A stretch of DNA of 5,720 nt from Lactobacillaceae bacterium UBA639 (GCA_002299975.1 DBOT01000029.1:1-5720); one strand, 5' to 3'. Shown: positions 1-5,581, numbered from the stretch's first letter. Numbers and translations are program-made. Notes: generated by a model from the letters alone, not told the origin.

Positions 1-41
1 TCATGCACCATTGCATGGGTAAAGAAACCGTCAAAGGACAT
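1..41 (-). CDS. rqcH: RqcH/FbpA (NFACT family) protein, N-terminal 13 codons only
   Basis: The minus strand reads ATG at 41-39 and opens MSFDGFFTHAMVH before leaving the window. This matches the very conserved N-terminus of the NFACT family (RqcH, also called FbpA or YloA; the B. subtilis protein begins MSFDGMFT). RqcH binds the 50S subunit of stalled ribosomes and adds C-terminal alanine tails to nascent chains for degradation; older annotations call it a fibronectin-binding protein. A good ribosome binding site, AAAGGAG (complement of 50-56), lies 8 bases before the ATG and supports this start. The identification rests on 13 residues plus the RBS, so it is a recognition call; the family is usually about 560 residues, so nearly all of the gene is outside. 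It is divergent from the DegV gene. Confidence 0.8.
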   Translation of the reverse strand, partial: MSFDGFFTHAMVH

Positions 42-88
42 GCAAAGCGCTCCTTTCATTAAATAACGTTCAAAATTGTGCGATATAT

Positions 89-118
89 ATTATACCGTTT
101 TTCCCCATATACGAACAA
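89..118 (-). promoter_or_regulatory. Candidate promoter for rqcH
   Basis: On the minus strand a perfect -10 box TATAAT (complement of 89-94) lies 18 bases after a weak -35 TTGTTC (complement of 113-118). Transcription would start near position 82, giving a leader of about 40 bases that includes the RBS at 50-56. The -10 is convincing, the -35 matches only 3 of 6 bases. Confidence 0.5.
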
Positions 119-145
119 GTTTAAGCATTTGTCCCGCAAAATAAG

Positions 146-174
146 TTGGTTTATACTTCTGCATGTGGTATGCT
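146..174 (+). promoter_or_regulatory. Candidate extended -10 promoter for the DegV gene pair
   Basis: TTGGTT (146-151) is followed after 17 bases by TATGCT (169-174), with an upstream TG (166-167) making an extended -10 element. Transcription would begin near 181, leaving a leader of about 70 AT-rich bases that contains the small hairpin at 186-201. Alternative -10-like strings (TATATT 178-183, TATTAT 180-185) overlap, so the exact start is uncertain. Confidence 0.35.
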
Positions 175-185
175 TCTTATATTAT

Positions 186-201
186 GTGGATTTTTATCCA
201 C
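186..201. repeat. Short perfect inverted repeat in the DegV leader
   Basis: GTGGAT (186-191) and ATCCAC (196-201) are perfect complements around a TTTT loop. It lies just downstream of the candidate DegV promoter, so it could be a leader hairpin or an operator half-site pair. The segment TTATCCACT (194-202) also differs by one base from the DnaA box TTATCCACA. No function is assigned. Confidence 0.45.
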
Positions 202-251
202 TTCAAAGCAATTATATTAAAATTATCAATTAAAAAATGGAGGACGATACA

Positions 252-1127
252 ATGAAAATTGCTGTTGTAACCGACAGCACCGCCTACCTTACTCCAGAAG
301 AGGCGGCCGCCAATCATATTCACGTTGTCCCAATTCCATTCGTTGTGGACGGTAGGAGTTACCGTGAAGGCGTTGATATTACAACCGAAGAATTCTACCA
401 CCTTTTGAAGACTTCCAGTACTTTCCCTAGTACTTCCCAGCCTTCAATCGGTGAAATGATGGAGCTTTACCAAAAGCTCGCTGATGAGGGTTACGATGCT
501 GTTATCAGTATTCACCTGACTAAGTCCATCTCCGGCTTCCTGAACAACATCAGTCAGATCGCGGAAGAAATGAAGGATACGATCAAGATCGTACCGTTCG
601 ATAGTCGGATTACGGTTAAGTTGATGGGGTACCTGGCTATTCAAGCCGCTCAGATGGTCGAAGCAGGGGAAGACTTGGATACCATCATTGCTAAGCTGAC
701 CCAACTACGGGACACGATCAACGAAGTCTTTGTGGTTGATGACCTGCAGAACCTTGTGCGGGGTGGTCGGCTTTCTAACGCCTCCGCATTCGTCGGTTCC
801 ATTCTGAAGATCAAGCCACTGCTGAGCTTCCATAATGAACACCACGCCATCGAGGCCTTTGAAAAGGTTCGTTCCATGAAGAAGGCCAAGCTGCGGTGTG
901 AGCAGATCTTCAAGGAAGACTTGCCTAAGCTTGACTACCCAGTTCGCTGCATTGTCTTCCACGCCAATGCTCCGGAGGCCGGTCAAAAGTGGATGGAGAA
1001 GATGCAGGCTGACTTCCCTGACATCAAGTTTGAACTGAGTTACTTCGGTCCGGTTATCGGTACCCACCTTGGTCAAGGCGCATTGGCCCTGGCCTGGATG
1101 CAGGACACTGATAAGAAGCCACTTTAA
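252..1127 (+). CDS. DegV family protein (FakB-like fatty acid binding)
   Basis: A 291-residue protein of normal length for the DegV family, whose characterised members (FakB) bind a fatty acid and present it to the kinase FakA to make acyl-phosphate for phospholipid synthesis. Family marks are visible in order: the N-terminal VTDSTAYL (residues 6-13), the PSTSQPS loop (59-65) that lines the lipid carboxylate site, LTKSISGF (89-96) in place of the common LSSGLSG, LVRGGRLS (168-175), KIKP (186-189) and the C-terminal GPVIGTHLGQGALALAW (266-282). I chose ATG 252 because the upstream in-frame ATG at 237 is itself the start of the RBS (GGAGG 239-243), leaving 8 bases before 252. The membrane protein follows after 4 bases. 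No fakA-like kinase is present here, and the specific ligand cannot be read from sequence. DegV identity is firm; the lipid role is known for the family and inferred here. Confidence 0.95.
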   Translation: MKIAVVTDSTAYLTPEEAAANHIHVVPIPFVVDGRSYREGVDITTEEFYHLLKTSSTFPSTSQPSIGEMMELYQKLADEGYDAVISIHLTKSISGFLNNISQIAEEMKDTIKIVPFDSRITVKLMGYLAIQAAQMVEAGEDLDTIIAKLTQLRDTINEVFVVDDLQNLVRGGRLSNASAFVGSILKIKPLLSFHNEHHAIEAFEKVRSMKKAKLRCEQIFKEDLPKLDYPVRCIVFHANAPEAGQKWMEKMQADFPDIKFELSYFGPVIGTHLGQGALALAWMQDTDKKPL

Positions 1128-1131
1128 GATC

Positions 1132-1704
1132 ATGCGGATAAGTAGTAAATCCGTAGTCTTCGCTGTCGTGGCAGTCGTCCTGATGGTGCTTGCCGGCTTC
1201 GTGAGTGTCCGCTTCGTCCTGCCCACGGGGATCTTTGTTGCCCCGTGGGCGGGAATTATTAGTCTGGCTGTCCTACTGGCTGCGGGAACCGGTTGGGCAT
1301 TTCTGACCACTGTTATCGCCTTGATCATTATGTTTATGATTGGCACGGTCGGTTGGTTAGCCGTAATCGATATCTTGTTGACGGTTGCTCTGTTGGCCTG
1401 GCTGATTGGCTGGCAAATACCACGTGACCAGGATGTCACTCACCAACAGCTGATTTTTCTAGGCCTGGTTGCCGGACTATTGCAACTGGTCCTGATCGAG
1501 GGCGGCCTGGCCGTGGCTGGCTGGCTGTTTGATGCTCAGGGTGCTACCGCTTGGGCCTTTGTACGGCTCGGCTTCTCCACCAGTATTCTGACGGCCCTGC
1601 TCTACGCAGTTTTAACGCCGTTATTGGCAATCGCCGCCCGGTGGCTGTGGCAGCGTTGGGTTGCCCCGGTTGATGATAATGATTCTGATAATTCTGATAA
1701 ATAG
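1132..1704 (+). CDS. Small integral membrane protein of unknown function
   Basis: I do not recognise this 190-residue protein. It is almost wholly hydrophobic, with about five or six membrane segments near residues 8-30, 36-52, 56-78, 79-95, 106-132 and 146-170, and a short charged C-terminal tail rich in Asp, Asn and Ser (181-190). Inter-helix landmarks are VRFVLPTG (26-33) and QIPRDQD (95-101). Size and helix number resemble ECF transporter S components, but I see no diagnostic S-component motif, so that is only a possibility. ATG 1132 begins 4 bases after the DegV stop and lacks a clear RBS, which suggests translational coupling; a longer reading frame from 1069 lies inside DegV and its extra residues are hydrophilic and unlike a signal. 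The pair ends at the hairpin at 1707-1746, so both are probably one transcript. The coding nature is supported by the clean helix pattern and spacing. Confidence 0.8.
   Translation: MRISSKSVVFAVVAVVLMVLAGFVSVRFVLPTGIFVAPWAGIISLAVLLAAGTGWAFLTTVIALIIMFMIGTVGWLAVIDILLTVALLAWLIGWQIPRDQDVTHQQLIFLGLVAGLLQLVLIEGGLAVAGWLFDAQGATAWAFVRLGFSTSILTALLYAVLTPLLAIAARWLWQRWVAPVDDNDSDNSDK
1682..1699 (+). repeat. Perfect tandem duplication of a 9-base unit
   Basis: ATTCTGATA occurs twice back to back (1682-1690 and 1691-1699) just before the stop codon of the membrane protein. The preceding GATGATAAT is related. The repeat encodes the Asp/Asn/Ser tail and preserves frame. Confidence 0.7.
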
Positions 1705-1706
1705 AC

Positions 1707-1746
1707 AAAACCGCTCTGTTGGCAATTTCGCTAACAGGGCGGTTTT
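1707..1746. terminator. Bidirectional rho-independent terminator between convergent genes
   Basis: AAAACCGCTCTGTTGGC (1707-1723) pairs with GCTAACAGGGCGGTTTT (1730-1746) over 17 positions, 15 Watson-Crick and 2 G-U, with a 6-base loop. The arms end in A4 and T4, so either strand gives a GC-rich stem followed by a U-run. It starts 3 bases after the membrane protein stop and ends 5 bases before the stop of the HD gene, so it can end both transcripts. Confidence 0.9.
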
Positions 1747-1750
1747 AGTT

Positions 1751-2407
1751 TTATCGTTTAGCCTTCCATTCGGCCTTGAATTCGGCTAAAAAGTCCAGCA
1801 TAACCTGCTGCCGGTGCTCGGCAATTTGGCGGGCAGTCGGTGTTTGCAGCATATCCTTCAGCTTAAGGATCTTTTCATAGAAGTGGTTGATGATCGTTTC
1901 ATCGGCCAGGTTACGGTATTCCTCCCGGCTCATGTTTTGACGAGGCTTAACCGCGGGATCATAAATCTTCTCGTGGTGAGCACCACCGTAGTAGATGGCT
2001 CGGGTGATGCCAAGAGCACCAATCGCATCCAACCAGTCAGCGTCCCGGACAATTTTGCCAATCGGAGAGAGCTGGATTTTTTCACCATCGAGGGTGTGGG
2101 CGAAGGAGATGTTGCTGATTACGTCCATGATAGTTTGAATCTCCTCAGTGGTAAAATCATGGGCTGCCAGGTAGTCTTGGAGTTCCCGTTTAGCAGCGGG
2201 GATGCTATCGACTAGCTTTTCGTCAATCGTGTCGTGAAGGTAGGCGGCCACGACGGGGAGGAAGGGATCAACGCCTTCACCAACGGCCAACCGCCGGGCC
2301 ATTCGGACGACCCGGTTGATGTGGTCCATGCCGTGGCCGGTCTTATCCTGGCCGAGCTTATCAATGGTGTACTGCTTAACTGCAACAATTTGTTCTTCTT
2401 GGCTCAT
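1751..2407 (-). CDS. HD domain phosphohydrolase, YpgQ/YedJ-like
   Basis: A 218-residue cytoplasmic HD-superfamily metal-dependent phosphohydrolase. The signature is complete: H29 in GHGMDHINRV (24-33), the HD pair H58-D59 in YLHDTIDEK (56-64), and the final acidic ligand in VRDADWLDAIGALGI (120-134, D122/D124). This combination, especially HDTIDEK and DADWLDAIGA, is typical of the group containing B. subtilis YpgQ, reported to be a nucleotide pyrophosphohydrolase, and E. coli YedJ. The substrate of this protein cannot be read from sequence; nucleotide hydrolysis is an inference. The start is supported by GGAG (complement of 2415-2418) 7 bases upstream. The gene is transcribed alone, convergent with the membrane protein and divergent from the glycosyltransferase. 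I see no clear promoter for it in the 73-base spacer. Confidence 0.9.
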   Translation of the reverse strand: MSQEEQIVAVKQYTIDKLGQDKTGHGMDHINRVVRMARRLAVGEGVDPFLPVVAAYLHDTIDEKLVDSIPAAKRELQDYLAAHDFTTEEIQTIMDVISNISFAHTLDGEKIQLSPIGKIVRDADWLDAIGALGITRAIYYGGAHHEKIYDPAVKPRQNMSREEYRNLADETIINHFYEKILKLKDMLQTPTARQIAEHRQQVMLDFLAEFKAEWKAKR

Positions 2408-2443
2408 AATGGTGCTCCATTCCTAAATTCATTGAATTGGTTC

Positions 2444-2452
2444 TGCTATAAT
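2444..2452 (+). promoter_or_regulatory. Extended -10 promoter for the family 8 glycosyltransferase
   Basis: TGCTATAAT (2444-2452) is a perfect TATAAT with an extended TGn element; no good -35 box lies 16-18 bases upstream. The predicted transcript start near 2459 leaves a leader of about 22 bases, just enough for GAGGAGG (2465-2471) ahead of ATG 2481. Confidence 0.6.
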
Positions 2453-2480
2453 AAATTAATATATGAGGAGGACCGTTAGC

Positions 2481-3299
2481 ATGAATTTACTATTTTCAAT
2501 TGATGATCATTATACTACACAGTTGGCAACCGTACTGCTGTCAATTAAGGTCAACACTAACGCGGACAATTTTGATGTCTACGTGATTCAAAAGGAACCC
2601 TTACAGCAGGGTCCTAAGTTGGCCGCATTCTGCAAACGGCTAGGGATGACCTACCACCCCGTCATGGTGAAGAACGAGATGTTTAAGGACGCCCCCGTCA
2701 CCGACCGCTATCCGACTACCATCTATTATCGGCTTCTGGCCCACGATCTCCTGCCGGCTGACCTGCACAAGATTCTCTACCTAGATGCTGACGTGCTCTG
2801 CATCAATGACCTGACCAGCCTTTATGAGACCGACCTGTCGGACTACCTTTACGCCTCCGCTATCCACACCGGTCTGACCAATACGACTGAGGTGATTAAC
2901 AAGATTCGCCTCCAGAACTTTGACGCCGATGGTTACTACAACTCGGGGGTCCTGTTGATGAATCTGGACGCCATCCGCCAACGGGTTCAGCCGCAGGATA
3001 TCTTCAACTATATTCGGGAACACATTCTCTTTTTGCCTGACCAGGACGTGCTCAACGCCCTTTATGGCAAGAATATCAAGTCGGTGCCTGACCAGCTTTA
3101 CAACTATGATACGCGGAAGGGGCAGATTTACGAGACCATCTCTTTCGGCGAGTGGACGACCGACTGGGTGATCCGGAACACTGTCATCCTGCACTATTGC
3201 GGGCGTGACAAACCTTGGCTGACCAAGAAGAACTCCGGTCGGTATACAGCCCTATTCAAGCACTACTTCCACGTTGCCCAGCGGATGTTGGCCGATTAG
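2481..3299 (+). CDS. Glycosyltransferase family 8 protein
   Basis: A 272-residue GT-A fold, retaining glycosyltransferase of CAZy family GT8 (LgtC-like), which transfers a hexose, usually glucose or galactose, from a UDP-sugar. Visible motifs: N-terminal nucleotide-binding strand MNLLFSIDDHY (1-11), TTIYYRLLAHDLLP (79-92), the metal-binding DxD as D102-A103-D104 in ILYLDADVL, YYNSGVLLMNLD (152-163), LPDQDVLNALY (185-195) and the C-terminal HYCGRDKPW (238-246) that supplies the conserved HxxGxxKPW group. There is no membrane segment, so it acts in the cytoplasm, probably at the membrane face on a polysaccharide, glycolipid or protein acceptor; the acceptor is unknown. I chose ATG 2481 because GGAGG (2467-2471) sits 9 bases upstream; an in-frame ATG at 2463 precedes that RBS. 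No other polysaccharide genes are nearby, and no terminator follows: the last 48 bases overlap the broken glycosylase gene. Confidence 0.93.
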   Translation: MNLLFSIDDHYTTQLATVLLSIKVNTNADNFDVYVIQKEPLQQGPKLAAFCKRLGMTYHPVMVKNEMFKDAPVTDRYPTTIYYRLLAHDLLPADLHKILYLDADVLCINDLTSLYETDLSDYLYASAIHTGLTNTTEVINKIRLQNFDADGYYNSGVLLMNLDAIRQRVQPQDIFNYIREHILFLPDQDVLNALYGKNIKSVPDQLYNYDTRKGQIYETISFGEWTTDWVIRNTVILHYCGRDKPWLTKKNSGRYTALFKHYFHVAQRMLAD

Positions 3300-3854
3300 G
3301 CCGTGGAAATCCTTAGCCATTGCGGGGCTAAAGTCTGCTGGTAGGGAACACCGCTGTGCAAGGCTACGGTAGTCGGTGAGTCCAGTCACTCCCAGGCAAG
3401 TGAAAAGGGTACGGGCGTATTTGTCGCTGATGAAGGTTGGCACGTCGAAAATGTAGGTGAGGAAGACATCGGCGGTTTCCGGGCCCACCCCATGGAGCTT
3501 ACGGAGTTCGTTCCGCAGCTGGGAACCGTAGCGCTGGCGAATAGCGGGATAACCGTAGTTGCCGCGCTTTAACCAGCTTAGAACACTGACCAGAGCCCGA
3601 CTTTTGTTACGGTAGAAGCCCGCTGGCCGGACGAGACCGTGCAGCTAGTCGGTTGGAAGGGCAAGAAGACGGTCCGGTTGCAGGGCAGTCGCCTGTCGCA
3701 GTTGTTCGAGGGCCCGGTCAGCGTTTTGCCAGTTAGTGTTCTGGATCAGGATGGCCCCGATGATAATCTCCTCTTTGCTGTCGGCGGGCCACCAGCCAGA
3801 TGGTCCCATGTTGGTCCGCATCTTTTCGTAGAGCTGGGTAAGGGTTAGTTGCAT
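3252..3854 (-). pseudogene. Broken endonuclease III-like (MagIII-type) DNA glycosylase
   Basis: On the minus strand, ATG 3854 (RBS AAAGGA, complement of 3864-3869, 9 bases upstream) opens a protein starting MQLTLTQLYEKM. After 69 codons a TAG (complement of 3645-3647) interrupts it, and the same frame continues uninterrupted to 3252. The joined product is a helix-hairpin-helix GPD glycosylase of base excision repair: GWWPADSKEEIIIGAILIQN in the first part, then VRPAGFYRNKSRAL, the hairpin LHGVGPETAD (about 120-129) and FISDKYARTLF. D144 aligns with the catalytic Asp of endonuclease III, while the lyase lysine position holds E126; no iron-sulfur cysteine cluster is seen. These traits and GWWPADSK point to MagIII-type 3-methyladenine glycosylases. 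The likely ancestral codon at the break is CAG or GAG. After DFHGLI the C-terminus (GQHPLGNVEVVLE) does not look like the family, and it lies inside the GT8 3' end, suggesting a second lesion. The 69-residue remnant lacks the catalytic hairpin. Confidence 0.85.
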
Positions 3855-3879
3855 TCTATCGTGTCCTTTCTCTAGCTGT

Positions 3880-3908
3880 ATTTTCATAAAAAACGCATAA
3901 ACGGTCAA
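3880..3908 (-). promoter_or_regulatory. Possible promoter of the glycosylase gene, -35 inside the preceding terminator
   Basis: On the minus strand TTGACC (complement of 3903-3908, 5 of 6 matches to the -35 consensus) is followed after 17 bases by GAAAAT (complement of 3880-3885, 4 of 6). Transcription would start near 3873, about 20 bases before the ATG. Only about 33 bases separate the U-run of the upstream terminator from the start codon, so any dedicated promoter has to overlap that terminator. Confidence 0.3.
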
Positions 3909-3943
3909 CTGATTTTCGCTAGTCGAATCAGTTGACCGTTTAT
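3888..3943 (-). terminator. Rho-independent terminator of the secreted hydrolase gene
   Basis: ATAAACGGTCAACTGATT (3897-3914) and its perfect 18-base complement (3926-3943) flank an 11-base loop. Read on the minus strand the stem is followed by GCG and six T (complement of 3888-3893). It lies 38 bases after the hydrolase stop codon and upstream of the broken glycosylase gene. On the plus strand no U-run follows, so it is directional. Confidence 0.88.
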
Positions 3944-3981
3944 CTGTTGTTGTCCTAAGTAACGCCAAACACTACTAGCAA

Positions 3982-4818
3982 TTACTTACCCCAGAAGAAT
4001 TGAATAAGAATTTTGTTAACCTGCGGATTGTGGTGAAGAAGCTCATGCTTAGCATTAGCCCCAGTGATCTTCTTCTCCGTATATGACTTAGCCCGGCCAT
4101 TGAGCAGGTACTTCAAGGTCTTACTGGAGTTATTGGTAACCTGGCTGTCGTTACCGTTACCGAGGTCGCCGTAGATATTCAGTACCCGGGTCTGGCGAGG
4201 GTAGGTGTGCCGCAGCGGCAAGAGCTTTTGATAAGTATCATTCATCTTGTTGGGCTTGCCGGTCTTGGCATCGATAGTCAAGTCAGCGGGTTCATTCCAC
4301 CCCATTGCTCCGTCAAAGGTTCCGGCCATGGCAACCTGCTTCTGAAGTTGTGGCAGCTTCTTGTTTTGGCAATTATTAAGCAGGTAGTACATTACCGCCA
4401 TGTTGCCCATTGAGTGGGCCTCAATGTTCATCTTCTTGAAGTGGTAGGTATCCTGAAGCTTGACGACCACGTTCTTGACCCATTGGCCTTGCAAGTCGTA
4501 GTCAGAGTTCCGGCTGTTTTCAAAGTTGCCCTCGACCAGGGGATTGATGGCGCCCTTGGGAATACGACCCTGTAAGGTGACCTGACCATCCGCCGCCACG
4601 TTAGCAACGATGGCGGTCTTGCTGACGCCGGCTTTCATGATGTTATCAACCATGTACTGTTCGGCATGGGCACTACTCCCGAAGCCATGGAAGAAGATGG
4701 TCGGGGTGGTTGATTGAACATACTTTTTGGATAACGCTTGGGCATGACCAGGAACTGCGGGGACCAGCACGAGCAGGAGGGCCAGCAGCGACAGGATCAG
4801 CCAACGAAATTTACGCAT
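3982..4818 (-). CDS. Secreted alpha/beta hydrolase, DUF915 type
   Basis: A 278-residue alpha/beta hydrolase of the DUF915 group (Pfam family of uncharacterised, often surface-exposed hydrolases common in lactobacilli). A signal peptide is clear: basic RKFRW (2-6), hydrophobic core 7-23, and an AQA site with probable cleavage after residue 28. There is no cell-wall anchor motif and no lipobox, so the mature enzyme is probably released or held by the uncleaved signal. The oxyanion loop is FFHGFGSSAHAE (42-53), the nucleophile elbow AHSMGN has S136, the acid is probably D218 or D224 in YGDLGNGNDSQV (216-227), and the catalytic histidine is probably H262 in ELLHHNPQV (259-267). A lipase or esterase substrate is plausible but not shown. 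AAGAAGG lies 10 bases before the ATG. It is a single-gene unit, with terminator at 3888-3943 and a divergent GNAT gene upstream. Confidence 0.92.
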   Translation of the reverse strand: MRKFRWLILSLLALLLVLVPAVPGHAQALSKKYVQSTTPTIFFHGFGSSAHAEQYMVDNIMKAGVSKTAIVANVAADGQVTLQGRIPKGAINPLVEGNFENSRNSDYDLQGQWVKNVVVKLQDTYHFKKMNIEAHSMGNMAVMYYLLNNCQNKKLPQLQKQVAMAGTFDGAMGWNEPADLTIDAKTGKPNKMNDTYQKLLPLRHTYPRQTRVLNIYGDLGNGNDSQVTNNSSKTLKYLLNGRAKSYTEKKITGANAKHELLHHNPQVNKILIQFFWGK

Positions 4819-4854
4819 TGTTTCATTACCTTCTTTAATAACTATATTAGTTCC

Positions 4855-4863
4855 ATCATAGCA
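4855..4863 (-). promoter_or_regulatory. Candidate extended -10 promoter for the secreted hydrolase
   Basis: The minus strand shows TGCTATGAT (complement of 4855-4863): a TATGAT -10 box with an extended TGn element. Transcription would start near 4848, about 30 bases before the ATG. No good -35 lies at normal spacing. Confidence 0.4.
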
Positions 4864-4943
4864 TTTTACGTTACATACGGACAGACTAATCTCAGGGGTA
4901 AATGCTTGTCAGTTAGAATGAAAATATGTTACATTATTCAAAG

Positions 4944-4971
4944 TTGTTTTCAATGATCGCAACCATAAAAT
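4944..4971 (+). promoter_or_regulatory. Candidate promoter for the GNAT acetyltransferase
   Basis: TTGTTT (4944-4949) and TAAAAT (4966-4971, one mismatch to TATAAT) are 16 bases apart; transcription would begin near 4978, leaving a 22-base leader with the RBS. A second option is TTGTCA (4906-4911, 5 of 6) with TACATT (4930-4935) at 18 bases. The sequence does not decide between them. Confidence 0.35.
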
Positions 4972-4999
4972 AACTAATCATGAAGGGATGATAGTCCAA

Positions 5000-5524
5000 A
5001 TGCAAATTAAGCAAGCAACGATGAATGACTTAGACCAGATTATTGAGATCCTGCGCGATGGTCGCGACCAACTGGCTTCTCAAGGGATCGACCAGTGGCA
5101 AGGGGACTACCCAAATGTTGAACACGTCAAGGAAGACATCAATAATGGCTGGGCCTACCTGGTACAGTCCGACGATGACGAGACCGTTGGTGCACTGTCA
5201 ATCGTTGAAGCACCAGACCACTCCTACGATGAACTGCAAGGTGACTGGCTGATCGATACTGACAAGTACGTGGTTATTCACCGGGTAGCCATCCACTCTA
5301 GCCATGCTGGTAAGGGTTATGCATCAGCATTGTTTACTAACGTGATTGACTACATCAAGAAGAACCGTAAAGAAATCAAGACGATTCGGATTGATACCCA
5401 CGAAGATAACAAGATTATGCAACACTTGATCGCCAAGAACGGCTTCACCAAGGTTGGGGAGCTGCACGGTGTTTACCGGCCAAGTGAAATTTCCTATGTC
5501 TACGCACTGCTGACTGGGAACTGA
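5000..5524 (+). CDS. GNAT family N-acetyltransferase
   Basis: A 174-residue cytoplasmic Gcn5-related N-acetyltransferase, a single domain of normal length, that moves an acetyl group from acetyl-CoA to an amine. The fold is visible: MQIKQATMNDLDQI as first strand and helix (1-14), the QGIDQWQGDYP segment (28-38) characteristic of a Firmicutes subgroup, the VGALSIVE strand (63-70), motif A VIHRVAIHSSHAGKGYASAL (92-111) with the acetyl-CoA pyrophosphate loop HAGKGYA, and the motif B region IRIDTHEDNKIMQHLIAKNG (129-148) followed by FTKVGELHGVY. The acceptor is unknown. I prefer ATG 5000: the in-frame ATG at 4988 directly abuts the purine-rich GAAGGG (4982-4987), leaving no spacing, whereas 5000 has 12 bases, a little long. 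It is a single gene, divergent from the hydrolase, with its own terminator. Confidence 0.92.
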   Translation: MQIKQATMNDLDQIIEILRDGRDQLASQGIDQWQGDYPNVEHVKEDINNGWAYLVQSDDDETVGALSIVEAPDHSYDELQGDWLIDTDKYVVIHRVAIHSSHAGKGYASALFTNVIDYIKKNRKEIKTIRIDTHEDNKIMQHLIAKNGFTKVGELHGVYRPSEISYVYALLTGN

Positions 5525-5541
5525 TAATTGAAGATTATCAG
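5521..5541 (+). repeat. Perfect 8-base inverted repeat spanning the GNAT stop codon
   Basis: CTGATAAT (5521-5528) and ATTATCAG (5534-5541) are perfect complements around a 5-base loop. The left arm contains the TGA stop, and the right arm shares two bases (5540-5541) with the next hairpin, the terminator. Confidence 0.6.
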
Positions 5542-5573
5542 CACCTTACCTGAAACGGTTGAGGTGCTTTTTT
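5540..5573 (+). terminator. Rho-independent terminator of the GNAT gene
   Basis: AGCACCT (5540-5546) pairs perfectly with AGGTGCT (5562-5568), extended inward by a U-G and an A-U pair, and is followed by a run of six T (5568-5573). It begins 15 bases after the stop codon. Confidence 0.88.
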
Positions 5574-5581
5574 ATTGAATT

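Noticed and set aside
705..1439. Long minus-strand open frame (244 codons) across DegV and the membrane protein
   Set aside because: It is antisense to two well-supported genes, has no recognisable domain, and reads as a low-complexity shadow of their codon use.
1814..2215. Plus-strand open frame inside the HD gene
   Set aside because: It is fully antisense to the HD phosphohydrolase with its intact motifs, and has no RBS or domain.
2781..3194. Minus-strand open frame inside the GT8 gene
   Set aside because: It overlaps the DxD to HYCGRDKPW region of a clear glycosyltransferase on the other strand and shows no family features.
3313..3333. TTAGCC/GGCTAA inverted repeat just after the GT8 stop as a terminator
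   Set aside because: Only about six pairs with no U-run on either side, and it lies within the broken glycosylase coding region.
3855..3968. Upstream extension of the glycosylase frame to an ATG at 3968
   Set aside because: The extension runs through the hydrolase terminator hairpin; the RBS at 3864-3869 points to the start at 3854.
4861..4905. GCATTTTAC / GTAAATGC inverted repeat and repeated GTTACAT in the hydrolase/GNAT spacer as an operator
   Set aside because: The arms are distant, need a bulge, and the direct repeat is only seven bases in AT-rich DNA; chance is likely.
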